A DNA stretch of 64,000 nucleotides from Forficula auricularia (lineage: Eukaryota; Arthropoda; Insecta; Dermaptera; Forficulidae). Below the pieces are notes generated by a model that made no database searches, was not told the origin of the DNA, and was given only the letters and a program-made list of their open reading frames with translations. Of this stretch, positions 43,020 to 55,078 are shown in pieces (position 1 is the stretch's first letter; each line of letters starts with the position of its first letter). Location of the stretch: NCBI GenBank assembly GCA_024734495.1, contig JALMQS010000828.1, positions 1,103,101-1,167,100 of the forward strand, given 5' to 3'. Both the position numbers and the translations under genes were made by a program.

Positions 43020-44095
43020 TCGATTTAACAGCCCAAAAGAATTATAAATGATAAAGAAATCGATCTTACTTTATCGATTTCATCTATCTGGAGGTTGACA
43101 GTACCTTTTTAATATAAGAAAATAGCATTTTGATTAAGAATTTTCTAGTTGAAAAGGAATTTTATGAAAAGATCCAATTTCTTCCCTTCGGGAGCGATCA
43201 ACTAGAAATGCCAAAAGGTTTTATTTTTTCCTCATCACAATTAAATCTATTGAAATTTCATATCTCTTTGTTATTTCCATTTTATCTTTTATATAAAATA
43301 TATTTTATTAAGATATTTTTAAAGGGTACTTTATTTGAAGCCTAATTTGAAAAAAAAACGCTAAAAACTCCTTTGAAATAATTTTTAAAAATATAAAATT
43401 AACTAGATATTATAAAACAATTAATTATTAATGATTCAATTAAATTTTGAACGAAATCGATTCAGCACTTTTGAGAAAATCGTCAAAAAACCCCCAAAAC
43501 CGTCTTATGAAAGGCCGTTTTAGAAACATTTTAAAATACACCTCCATGTCACAAGTCAATGTTTCGTTTCATATGGCTTTTTAAACTTTTTTCAAAGACA
43601 TCTCGTGCTTTCAAAAAACATCGTTTTTTTGACGATTCAGATGGTTTTTGATAATTTTCTCAAAAAATACTGAATCGATTTCGGTCAAAATTGAATTAGA
43701 TTATTGATATTTAATTGTTTTATAATATCTATTAGTTTCATATTTAAAAAAAAAATTCAACAAAGTTATTAGCGTTTTTTTAAATTGGACTTCAAATAAA
43801 CTACCCTTTAAAATTGTAATTTCTTAATAATAATTATTTGATATAAAAGATAATGAAAATAACAGACAGATATGAAATTTCAATAGATTTGAATAAATAT
43901 CTAATGAGAAAAAATAAATCTTTTGGCCATTTCTAGTTGATTCGCTCCCGGAGAGAAGAAATTGAATCTTTTCATACAATTTCTTTTAAACTACAAAATT
44001 CTTAATTAAAATGCTATTGGCTTATATTATAATGATATTGTGAACCTTCACATAGATTAAATCAATAAAATAAGATCGTTTTATAATTCGTTTGG
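43020..44095. mobile_element. Long foldback with ~500-bp arms, copy 1
   Basis: 43030-43540 (ATCTATCTGGAGGTTGACAG, TTGATTAAGAATTTTCTAGT, GGGAGCGATCAACTAGAAAT, GAAATCGATTCAGCACTTTTG) recurs inverted at 43600-44090. Centre about 43570. Small frames here are not genes. Confidence 0.75.
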
Positions 44096-47000
44096 TCTGT
44101 TATTTCGAGAGGATTTGTGGGCATTATATCTTATATATTATATTAGCTCAGATTAATTATATATTTATAATATTTAAGAAATTTTCTTGTAAATAAACAC
44201 ATTTTATGAAATTATAATCGGTTTATTATAAAGGTAACTGGCCCCTATAAATGTGAAAATTTTTATCGAAATCGTGTTATCATATTATTTTTTTATTCAA
44301 ACAATAAATTATTTGGACAATTCATTGGGCTTCAATTCTTATAAACTTATAAAAAAATATTTAAATTCTTAGAATTCGAAAACCATTGATCTTAGAGATT
44401 TCATATATATAAGATTATTTGTTAGAAATTTAATGTAGTTTAATAAAGGTCATTATAATAATTTGTTGTTTATTTTACTAAATAATTATTTACATCTCTG
44501 GAACGACTTGACCGGTTGAAGTTGAGTGCAGTGACGGCGATTCCAGACTTTAATTTTGGGGAGTCATGTACCTGGGGGCTTCCGGTTCCTCTCCCACGAA
44601 AAATTTAAAAATTATGGTCTTCAAAATAAATTTTTAGAGGCTTTTTAGAGGTTTTAGATAAAGGGTGCCCCTTGGTATAAAGGTGAAAAATTTGATTGAA
44701 ATCCGAGTCATCAACCAAATTCCATATTTTTTGATTCAAAAAATAATTTAGCCAATTGGACTTGAATTTTTATATTGAAAAATAAATATTAATATATTTA
44801 AACGTAGGATTATATAATATAATAAATAAATAAAATAATTAATTTATGAAATATAATATATATATATTATAAACATACAGCCCTGGTCTTGGCAACCAGG
44901 AGAGCCCAATTCTGAGTCCAGAGCAAAGCTATTATTAGTTTTAAATGAATAATTTTAGTATTAAATAATTAAAAAAAGTTAATAAAAATTATTTATTATT
45001 TTATTATAAACGCAAGGTATTCACCTCCAAATAAATGAAATTGATAAATTAAGATATCTTTCTTTCCTATACCTGTAATTCTGATTGAGAGAAGCTTATC
45101 AGGATGCGAGACAGTCTCCTACAATCTCATACATTATTTTTATGAATCCCCCCCCCCATTATTATTATGAGTTCACCAAATTACTGGTATCCTCTATAAT
45201 CTCAGAATAAATTAATCTTTTCATATACTCAAATATACGACTACAGCACTCGGCGTAGTAAGAAGATTGTTGTTGTGACTCGCTGCAGGGGCTCAAGACT
45301 CCAAAATCAACGATGCCGCTCCTCTGAAAAGAGACAATGAGACCAAACCATGAAATATTCTTCTTGCCGCTGATCTTTTATATCCAGATTTTCTAAATTT
45401 CTTTTTTTATCAGCCCAAGTTCTGTTCTCATTCCTGATAGAAAATATCTATTGACCCATGCTCTCAAAATATTCGAATCAATATTTCAAACATCCATATT
45501 TCACAAGCTTGTTATTTCTTTACAGAGAAGAAAGTCAGCATTAAATATAGATATATATTTTTTATTTTTAAAAATTGAATGGGAATCACTTTTTGATGAT
45601 TATGTCCCTATTTTCGACTAGCTCTTGTCTTTAGTTATTTTGTTATTAGTTAGTTTTGTTTTCGACTCCATACATGGGTTGAATTAATAACATTTAAAAA
45701 GGTTAAATTAATTGAATTTATAAGCTCGGATGTTAAAAAAAGATCATTAAAATTATGTCTAGAGTCTATTGTTTCTTATATAGGGAAGAGTGTCGTGGTC
45801 TAAAATAAATTAAATTATGCTTATGTAATACATGAATGTCACCTGATCAAGTATATTTGAAGATAAGGTACGGAATACCCTGTATACGGTCCGACTCGCA
45901 CTTCTTCTGATTTATAACATTTTCAAACAGTTAGATAGCCTAAAATCTGTTCAGATATTTATATTTAGAATATATCTCGGAAAGTATAAATATTTTGGCA
46001 CTAGAATGAACTGTCTACGGCCTTATATTCTTGTATTATCTCCAATCCAGTTTTAGACACATAGACAGTCGTCGAGCATACCAAGATATGTACAAGAGGG
46101 ATTCCCTCTTAAGCTATAAAGAATATTTATTTATTTATTTATTTTTAAATTCATCTGAATAAGTACAAAAATGGTTTGATGAAAAAATTCCAAATGAATG
46201 ACTATTAAACTAGTACTAGTAGTAAGTACTCTGTGACCGTGAACTAAAAAAAGGCACTCAGCTGTTGCCCAAGTCCTTTGCTGTTCGTCTATAAATCGAG
46301 AAGCGATCTAAATGGTTCTTTGATGCTCGCTTATTATTATTTATTGTCGATTCTCTGATGTAATTTCGCTCCAGCGAAAATCCTTTCACAAGTCTATTGT
46401 TGAAAAATTGTAATTTCCATTTCTCTGCCAATTTATAGGCAGAGTGCGAAATTCTGACACATTCCATCTCCATAAATAAACAGTCGAAGCACTTGTCGTT
46501 TCAGGCTCGTTTTCAATCCAGTGTCGGATTGTTAAAGCGATCGTTAAAATTATCCCACGATCTTCGACAAAGCAACAAAAAAATGATAAGCAATTTAATC
46601 TTTTACCATCGATAAATCTAACCATTCCTCTTTACTTTCACCCCGCCTATCGACGCCGACGTTCTGTTCTTGACTACAATTCTTGTTGAATTCATTTAAA
46701 TTAATCTCCATATAATAATTTCAATTCTGAAAATAAATCTCTAGAGATCTAGTTGCTCTTTAAGGTTAATTAAAATATGTGTGAGAGATTGCATCTTTCT
46801 TATTTACTTTCACTTATCGTATGTTCGAAGCATATTTTAGCAAACCATGGCAAGTTTGTAAATGATTTAAGAAAGCTGATATAAAGATGTAGTTTATTAA
46901 TACCAACATGGGTGCCAAATTTCAGCTTATTAGATACAACCATTCAAGGAGTCTCCATTAAAAGATTCAATTTTATAGGAATTTCAGCATTTTCATTTAG

Positions 47001-47470
47001 AAGTTGGGATAAGGTTGGCAAAGGGGTAGAGTCTCTCCCTAGGGAGAAGGAGGCTTAGAGTTCAAGACCAGCTCGTTTAAACTGCTATAATCTGATTTCC
47101 AACACTAATTTGAACACATTCGATCATGATTTGATTAAATAATTAATATCTCTTAAAATATTATTATTGTTTATTAATGTAGTTCATTATTATTAGTATT
47201 AGTGATCCATTAAAACTTTTTATAGGCATTAATCCCTTAATTTTTCTAATTTTTTATCATAATAGTTTAAAGTGTTTTTGAGATATTTCTAAATAATTGT
47301 GAGATGGAAACGGATACAGAGGGTTCCTTTATTTTCCTAAATTTCCGATGTCCAATAGGTATCAAATTGAAGAAAATATGACAGCTTTGGGCCTCTCTCA
47401 AACATTCATCTTAAATTGAATAAAATTTTAAATTTTCTCCCTAATTCTGTTTAAGAAGATCTGTATACCA
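44096..47470. other. AT-rich intergenic DNA with repeat fragments
   Basis: 44220-44340 and 44640-44770 hold decayed copies of the ATTTTTAGCGAAATC repeat found at 52170-52290. 44530 carries a hAT-like CAGTGACGGCGATTCCAGAC end. 46250-46680 is an unusually complex, GC-richer patch, listed separately. Nothing else recognised. Confidence 0.45.
46250..46690 (-). other. Unassigned compositionally distinct segment
   Basis: Less AT-rich than its surroundings and not visibly repeated in the window. Two overlapping minus-strand frames (79 and 71 codons) have no recognised domain. It could be a non-coding exon, a regulatory region or part of another repeat. Confidence 0.25.
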
Positions 47471-47734
47471 GGCAGGGGTGGCCAATCCAACCCCCACGAT
47501 TGGTCTATTATGAGCCCGAGAGACACTTCCCGGAAACTAAATTAAAAGTAGGTACACTTTTTTAACTTTTTTTAAATATAAGAAAACAATTAAAAATTAA
47601 TAATAATGATTTTATTTCTACCTGTTTTACTGCAGTTAATTTACTGCAAATCTACCGAAAAATTGTTTCCATCTTACGATCGATAATTATAAATTAATTA
47701 ATTATAAAAAAAATTAAATTGAATTTCCTTTATG

Positions 47735-48035
47735 TAATTTATTAAAAAGTGCCTAGAACACCGAGCGATGCTAGGTAACTTTTGCCTATTAGCTTAAGTT
47801 TCAAATTTCAAGGCTCTGCGACTTACCGAAGATGAGATATGAACGATTAAAATGTTTATTTTGCGACATGACTAATTTATACCCCCTTGCTTTATTTCAA
47901 TCGGATTACAATTTATACACGACTCACGACGTTCTAACGAGACTAGATAAGTTCACCAATTTTTAGCGAAATCGTTAGAGCCATTTTCGAGAAACCGTTT
48001 CTATATATAATTGTATATAGTATATACAAGATTCC
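47735..48035 (-). mobile_element. Helitron-like element, minus orientation, short copy
   Basis: The minus-strand 3' end is hairpin CCTAGC-ATC-GCTCGG then GTGTT and CTAG. The other end has GAAATCGTTAGAGCCATTTTCGAGAAACCG as in 25447-26270. A hAT-type element is inserted just beside it (48051). Confidence 0.5.
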
Positions 48036-48184
48036 ATTAAAGAAGATAATCAGTGCCGGCCCGAGGCAAGTTTTAGGATGGGCGAGATTCAATTATGGCG
48101 CCCCCTTACAAGAGTTTTTGAGGCCCTTGGCAAAGCTTTGGGCCTTGCGGTCTTACCTTGCGACGCAGAGCCTCTCGATATTAT

Positions 48185-49620
48185 GGTAGACCAAAAGAGT
48201 TATAAATGAAAAAGAAAGCGATCTTATTTTATCATTTTTATCTATATGAAGGTTCACAGTATCATTCTAATATAAGAAAATAGCATTTTAATTAAGAATT
48301 TTGTATTTTTGAAATCATGAAATTTTATGAAAACATTCAGTTTTTACTCGCAGGGAGCAAGTCGAGTAGAAATATACAAAAGTAACCTAATCTATTTAAA
48401 GTTCATATTTGTGTGTTATTTCATTTTTATCTTTTATATCAAAAATTTATTTTTTAGAATATTTTTAAAAATATGAAATTAATAAATATTATAAAACAAT
48501 CGATTATTAATCATTATATTTAATTTAGAACAAAATTGATTGATTAGTTTTTAAGAAAATGATAAAAAGCTAGAAAACCGTCACAAATGACTCGCTGATG
48601 CCTGGTGACTTGCGATGCCTCTTGATAAAATGGACTAAATGAGAAAGAAAACGATCTTATTTTATCGATTTAATCTATCTTAAAGTTCATATTAAATAAG
48701 AAAATATAATTGTGATTAAGAATTTTCTAGTTTAAAAAGAAATTGTATGAAAAGATTCAAAGTTCATATTTGTGTGTTATTGAAATTTATCTTTTATATA
48801 AAAAATTATTATTAGGAAATTTGCATTTTAAAGGGTAGTTTATTTGAAGTCCAATTTGAAAAAACGCTAATAACTCCGCTGAAATTTTTTTTAAAAAATA
48901 TGAAATAATAGATATTATAAGACAATTAATTATTAATAATTTAATTCAATTTTTGAACGAAACCGATTTAGTACTTTTGAGAAAATGATCAAAAACTCTA
49001 AAAACCGTCTTTGAAAGGCCGTTTTTTGAAAGCAAGAGATACCTTTGAAAAAAGTTAAAAAAGTCATATGAAACGAAACATTGACTTGTGACATGGAGGT
49101 GAATTTTTAAAATGTTTCTAAAACGGCCTTTCGTGGCGGTTTTCAGGGTTTTTCATCATTTTTCAAAAAGTACTGAATTGATTTCGTTCAAAATTTCAAC
49201 TAAATCATTAATAATTAATTGTTTTATAATATCTATAAATTTAATATTTAAAAAAATTTCAACGGAGTTATTAGCGGTATTTCAAATTGGTCTTCAAATA
49301 AACTACCCTTTAAAACGCAAATTTCCTAATAATAATTTTTTATTATATAAAAGATAAATGACAATAACACACAGATATGAACTTTTCAATAGATTTAAAT
49401 AAATTACTAATGAGAAAAAATAAAACTTTTGGCCATTTCTAGTTGATCTCGACTCCAGAAAGAAGAAATTGAATCTTTCATACTATTTCTTGTATACTAG
49501 AAAATTCTTAATCAAAATGATATCTCTTATATTAAAAGCTAATATGAAACTTAAGATACAATAAATCGATAAAACTAAGATCGATTTTTTTCATTTATAA
49601 TTTCTTAGTATACCATAATA
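48185..49620. mobile_element. Long foldback, copy 2 and a half-copy
   Basis: 48630-49620 is a full copy of the foldback at 43020-44095 (arms about 450 bp, centre about 49090). 48185-48590 is an extra left arm in direct orientation. Confidence 0.7.
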
Positions 49621-49679
49621 TCTGCGACGCAAGTCTCTTGCCATGAGATGGAATCAGCGGAATTCGGCTGATGTCATGG

Positions 49680-50230
49680 ATTTCAATACAAATTTTTCGG
49701 TATATTAAAGGAAACAACCCTTTACCAGAAAAAGTGAATATTTTTGAAATAATATTTTAATTTTCACCAAAAAAAATTCGTAAATATAAATTTAAAATCT
49801 TCGTCTATCTTCTAAATTATTGGTCGTAGACAAATTAATTATATAAGATTTTTGTAGTGCATTTAAATCCCTAAAAATTGTTTCATGCAACTTTTTTGTA
49901 GGTGACATAAATTTGCTTGTATAAGAAATCAAATTTGAAATTAAACATATATTTAATCATTTTTGCTCTAACCCTTTGAAATATACAACTTTGTATAATA
50001 ACCTATGTTAAAGTAAATTGAATTATAAACAAAAATATAAAGTATTTATATTTTATACATCGAATTTTAGAATTTACTCGCGGAACTCCCTAAAACGTTT
50101 GAGTTTAACCTGACTGTTCCACGGAGTTTGAAGAACACTGCTCTAAGTTATAGGTCAAATAATTTTTGAATCGAAAAAAGTGGAAATCGGTCGATGTTAC
50201 GGCTTTCCTCATGTCCACCGCAAGAAAGAA
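49680..50230. repeat. Inverted arm (left) within the hAT-type element
   Basis: TATTAAAGGAAACAACCCTT, GTCGTAGACAAATTAATTAT, GTTTCATGCAACTTTTTTGT and AAGTGGAAATCGGTCGATGT recur inverted in 51975-52690. Confidence 0.65.
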
Positions 50231-50651
50231 TCCAAGTGCACCGAGTTGGCCTTAGGGATCTGCATATGAAGGCCGATGAATTTGGAGATATATGAACGAA
50301 TATAATCGGCAGGCTAAATGCCCATCTAGTTTCCGAAGCCAATTAAATAAAATAAAAAAACAAAAACAAAATAATAATAATAATTCTATCTTTTAAATTA
50401 GTTGTATTTTTTATAGTTTTTATATGAGTTATATATTTAAATATATTAAAATTGAATAAAATATATTGAATTGAAATTTTGTGAATAATGAATAAAGTTT
50501 CAGTCCCCATTGTCTCCCACGACAAGACCGAGAGCGAGATTTCTCCTCTGAAAATATTAAAATAAAACAAAATCGTTTTTCATATTTTTAATTTTTTCAT
50601 ATCATATAAATGATATTTTATTTATTTATTAATAAAATTATTTATTCAATA

Positions 50652-51681
50652 TCTATATATATATAATTAAGGATTTGTCTGTACATTGCTCCAAATCACG
50701 CCAAATTTTGGTTGCACACGTTTCAAGCAAAGTTATGAACGAAAACACCCCCAACAAAATTCCTGTATGTGCTGTATGTATGTATGTCTGTTTCAGTGTG
50801 GTTTCCGAAAAGTTGCTCACGATTCACGTAAAAACGGCTGAAAGGATTATTATCAAATTTCATATTTACATCAGATGTCTTCTAACTTACGTTTTGAGCT
50901 ATACAACGTTTTGATATTTTGACCCCAGAAGGGGGTTGGGGGGAGGCGCACGAATAAAAATTATCAAATAACTCCTAAACTATTAACCCTAGGGCAAATT
51001 TTATAATAGACAAAGTTTTAGGGGATGTGATTTCTGGCAACTTTTGTTTAAAAAAATTTCCCCATAAAACAACCCAAAAAACGGGGGAGGGTGAAAAAAT
51101 ATAAATTCTTGCCCTTGGAGCAAACTCAACCAAATTTTGTATACATAATCTCTGGGCCTCTAGAGAGCTAGAAATGCAAAAACTAACCACCCAAAATGTG
51201 GGGGGGAGGGTCAAAAAATGAAAATTCTTTCTCTTGGGCCAAACTCAACCAAATTTTGTATACATAATCTGTGGGTCACTAGAAGGCTAGAAATGCAAAA
51301 ACTGGGTGCGCAGAGGGTGGTGTGCGGGTGGGCTGAGGAGTGAGGCGGAGTGGAGGTGGAGGTGCAGGAGTGGTGAGGCGTGGGGTCCAGGGGGCTAGGC
51401 GTGGGTTGGGGTGCTGAGGGGTCCTAAGGGTGGGTGGAGGGGGTTAGGGGTGCCGAATGGAGTGTTGGGGTGTGGTGCGGGGTTAGGGTGGTGCGGTGAC
51501 GGGGGCAAGGGGTTAGGTGCGGAATGGAGCTTTGGGGTGGTGGTGTGGGGGGCGGGGCTGGGCATGGTGTGGGATGGGAAGCGGGGTGGGTTTCCGGGGG
51601 TGTGGTGGGTGGAGTGGGGGGTCCAGGGGGCGTGTCCTCTGCTAGTGAAGAGGCCGCCGAAGGGCGGGTCTTGGCAGCTAG
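50652..51681 (+). mobile_element. Non-autonomous Helitron, about 1030 bp, complete
   Basis: The 5' end TCTATATATATATAATTAAG follows an A; the 3' hairpin (AGAGGCCGCCGAAGGGCGGGTCTT) is followed by CTAG at 51678-51681 and then T, fitting insertion between A and T. Inside are two ~115-bp units (51075-51300) and a G-rich minisatellite (51305-51640). The 3' half is shared with 1-511. Confidence 0.75.
51305..51640 (+). repeat. G-rich minisatellite-like block
   Basis: Strong G-over-C strand bias with many GGGG and GGTGGGG runs (GGGTTAGGGGTG). Long + and - frames across it are composition artefacts. G-quadruplex formation is plausible. Confidence 0.65.
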
Positions 51682-51974
51682 TCAATAATATAATTCTGTG
51701 GAGTGGGCCCGTACCGCGAGTCCCTGTGGCCAGCCAGCCTTAGTAGGCATATAATAATATAATAACTTTAATTGTTATACGTCTATTATAACATATAATA
51801 ATATATTTAATTTGAATATGTGAAATGAGATATTATATAAATGGTATAAGATTGTAGCTGAAAAAAAAAATCCATAAAAATTGTGTGAGATTTCCTCTGA
51901 CAGGCTCTCATGAGAGAGGCTTGCGTCCCAGGGGCTCTCGACAAAACAGAAAAAAGAATTATAAATGAGAAAGA

Positions 51975-52690
51975 AATTTCGACCAACAGGTGTACTTGTG
52001 GGGACATGGGGGAAAAGCCGAGACATTGACTGATTTCCACTTTTGGTGATTCAAAAAATTATTTGATCAATAATTTAGAATTTAGAGCATAAGTAAATGT
52101 ATATTCATGAATTTTTTTTGTTAAAATAAAAATAATTTTTCAAATCTATTTTCGGTTTCGGGTAAAGGGTTATTTCCCCTTAATATCCCAAAGATTTTTA
52201 GCGAAATCCGTGATATCAACCGAATTCCACTTTTTTCGATTCGAAAAATTATTTGATCAAATCATTGGGCTTGAATTTTCAGACTAAATTTTATCAACTG
52301 CAATAACTTTTTAATTATTCATCGTAGAGCTTTGACTCTTATAGAAATTTTTGTTTATAATTCAATTTTCTTTAACAAAGGTCATTATACAAAGTTGTGT
52401 ATTTCAAAGTGTTAGGCAAAAATGATTAAATATATGTTTCATTTCAAATTTGATCTCTTATACAAGCAAAAGTAAGTCACCCATAAAAAAGTTACATGAA
52501 ATAATTTCTAGGCATTTAAATGTCCTACGAAAAATCTTATATAATTAATTTGACTACTACCAATAATTTAGAAGAGAGACGAAGATTTTAAATTTATATT
52601 TACGAGTTTTTTTTTTGGGTGAAAATAAAAATATTATTTCAAAAATATTCATTTTTTCTGGTAAAGGGTTGTTTCATTTAATATCCCAAA
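51975..52690. repeat. Inverted arm (right) within the hAT-type element
   Basis: Complement of 49680-50230. Also includes GGGTAAAGGGTTATTTCCCC and ATTTTTAGCGAAATCCG, repeated at 52660-52700. Confidence 0.6.
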
Positions 52691-52716
52691 AAATTTTAGC
52701 GAGGGGCTTGAGAGCT

Positions 52717-52885
52717 CTTATCCCAATTGTCCACTGAAAGCGTCAATGCGCTACGGAGATGAAGCGCGACAATTACCAAAATGGAGTAGAGTATTAGTAG
52801 TAGTATTTAGTAAATAGAGTATTCGCCCATTGTCGCGCTTCATCTTCGTCCTTCATTGTCGCTTCCAGTGAACGACTGGCCTTAA
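52717..52885. mobile_element. MITE with ~55-bp inverted ends
   Basis: GATGAAGCGCGACAAT at 52758 recurs inverted at 52835. Outer ends are CCAATTGTCCACTG and, inverted, TTAAGGCCAGTCGTTCACTG. Confidence 0.65.
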
Positions 52886-53035
52886 GGTTTCACATAAATT
52901 CACATACTAGCCACACGCTCCTAATTAAAATATCGAAAATCGAAAACAAAATTAGCTTTGTTACCAATGAGGCACCTGGTACTTGGCGCCTGGCTGCTCC
53001 GTTCACTCATTGGTTGGGCCGGCCCTGAAGATAAT

Positions 53036-54739
53036 ATTTCTTCTTCTTATTCTTCTTGTTTTTAAACCTATAAGTTTGTTCTTTGATAATATTTGATTTA
53101 TATAATAATAATATAATTATTTGATTTATATAATTATAATACATTTTCATAAACTAATTATTATTTTTATAACTACTAAGATTATTTTCAATTAATTAAA
53201 TTATAACGTTTACTTTAATTCTGTTTATTTTATCTTCTTATTTATTTCTAATAATATTTCCAGTTGGAATTCACTATGTAGAAATAAAATGTTAATGAAT
53301 ACATTTAACTTCTAAGTTTGTATTTTATTTAATTTACTAAACACTACTCTAGCAGACAGGCAGAGATTGTGCCGACTCTAATAATAGGTTCCCAGTTTAC
53401 TTTAGAACGGAACCCTAAAAACTAATAAAAACACAACTTTTTTAATACATATGGTAGTTTTTTTTTTTTTTTTTTTATTTTAATAATTCAATTATCGTTT
53501 TTATTGTAGTGAATAAATACAGTTCTTTTTAAAACAATCTCAATACGTTTATTAAATATCCAAACGTTTCGGGAGAAATACTTCCTTTATCAATAGAAAT
53601 AATATTTTTTTTTATTTTTTTTTTGTAATGATATTGATATAAGAAGTAATTGCACCAAAAGGTAGGTACAACTTTTGTAGTCCGGGGTGGCCCTTGCACT
53701 GGCATTGTGAAAAGATGATATTTCAGAGATTGGATCGGTGTTGAAGCTCTCTGTGGATGCGGGTCTTGAAATACTAGGTTGACCATTTTTTCTGGGGTCC
53801 AATCCGGAACATTGACCCCTCCCCCCATTAACAATTTTTTTTTCAAAAAATATTTATTAAATGCAAAACTAAAATGAAACATGAAAATACAGTAAAAAAA
53901 TTATTTATAGTATAATAAGTGTGTGTGTGGTGACTGTAAGCATAAGCATGCGCGTATTAAGTGAAAAGCGTATATTAGTCAATGCGCGAATAAAATATAA
54001 TCAAATATTATAATATTCACATGATATCGAATTATCTATCTAATTTGGGAAATTTTCCGGGACATATATTAATACGTGACACAGGGCTTTAATCCAGGAC
54101 AGTTCCGGAAAATCCGGGACGAATGATCACCCTATGAAAGACCGAAAGTTATAATTATGTAGTCGGAAAGACGAACGGGGCAAGCGAGTTATTGAAAAAT
54201 AGTTGGTTCAAAAATTTCCATTTTAAAGCAACTATTTTTCCAAATTTCCATTGATTTAATTGGTTTATAAATATTTTGAGAAAAGAACTATATTTATTCA
54301 TTAAGGTAAACTGAAAATATATATAGTAAGAAAAATAGAAAAACAATTGTTTTTAATTAATATTTATTTATTAATTTAATATACATTAGATATACTATAA
54401 TTGAAGACTTAATTATAAAGTTAGACTTATTGTTAACAGTTGGCAGTTGTAATATTTTGTCTTTTGCTGGACCTTCTTGAATCATTTTGAATGAAAAAAA
54501 CAATTGTATTGTATTATTTTAAGTTTTCAATATATCTTATTTTGGTAACTTTATAAAAAGTTAAGTAGATTACTGAATATATATGACAAAGTATTATTTG
54601 GTGAGCAGAATGAAAAAGTCTCTCCTCGTCAGAGCTCAAATCTATTTGTTTGTTTAACTTAGGAATTATGCATTGAGCAATCAATTAATCTGACTCGGAC
54701 AGACCTTGCGAGGTAAGCATACTATTCACGCAACTTTAC
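53036..54739. other. Downstream flank of the cuticular gene; repeat fragments
   Basis: T-rich runs (53461-53483). 53605-53830 on the minus strand resembles the 3'UTR and A-tail of the jockey/CR1-like family (TTTTCACAATG, GGGCCACCCCGGACTAC, TTTTGGTGCAA). 54045-54136 carries a hAT-like end (GTCCCGGATTTTCCGGAACT, ATAGGGTGATC). The polyadenylation site of the cuticular gene was not located. Confidence 0.45.
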
Positions 54740-55078
54740 TTAATAAGTCATATCAGGCAAATGATTCCTGGAATTCCCAACAAGTTCAGGGCCTGGAAAA
54801 GGCGTATCTTTGTTTCCGACACTTTTATAGAATTCTTGTGGCTGCTGATTATATTTTAGATCATAATTAGTGATCAAGTTTCGAGCAGGAGACTCGTAAT
54901 GAATTCGTGGATGGTAACCGTTTTTATCAGCTACATATTCGACGATTTGCTTTCGGCCATCTGGAAGAAGGACGAAGTACCCACCGGTGACTGTATCCTC
55001 TGCTCGAGATTCATGATGTCCGAAATTAAGTAGACTCTCGGGATGATTAACCTCGTAACCGAATTTATACTTGGAGGG
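54740..55078 (-). CDS. Exon 3 of cuticular protein gene (RR chitin-binding domain)
   Basis: The acceptor is GATTTTCTAG. It has 112 codons then TAA at 54742-54740. The RR domain is at the exon start, followed by a tail rich in Tyr, Asn and Pro (ESPARNLITNYDLKYNQQPQ) ending NHLPDMTY. The exon is too frame-constrained by splicing to show up as a simple ATG-to-stop reading frame. Confidence 0.92.
   Translation of the reverse strand, partial: PSKYKFGYEVNHPESLLNFGHHESRAEDTVTGGYFVLLPDGRKQIVEYVADKNGYHPRIHYESPARNLITNYDLKYNQQPQEFYKSVGNKDTPFPGPELVGNSRNHLPDMTY

Larger units (their letters stand above)
48051..53027. mobile_element. Large hAT-type non-autonomous element with perfect 8-bp target duplication
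   Basis: Left end CAGTGCCGGCCC, right end inverted CAGGGCCGGCCC, flanked by AAGATAAT at 48043-48050 and again at 53028-53035. Eight-base duplications and CAG..CTG ends define hAT. There is no transposase frame in its 4977 bp. It carries nested elements (48630-49620 foldback, 50652-51681 Helitron, 52717-52885 MITE) and inverted arms 49680-50230 / 51975-52690. Confidence 0.8.

Noticed and set aside
43130..43345. 71-codon frame MIKNFLVEKEFYEK
   Set aside because: Inside the arm of a long foldback; other copies do not keep the frame.
51775..52040. Minus frames MSRLFPHVPTS / MEISQCLGFSP
   Set aside because: They overlap the inverted arm inside the hAT-type element and are not preserved in the other arm.
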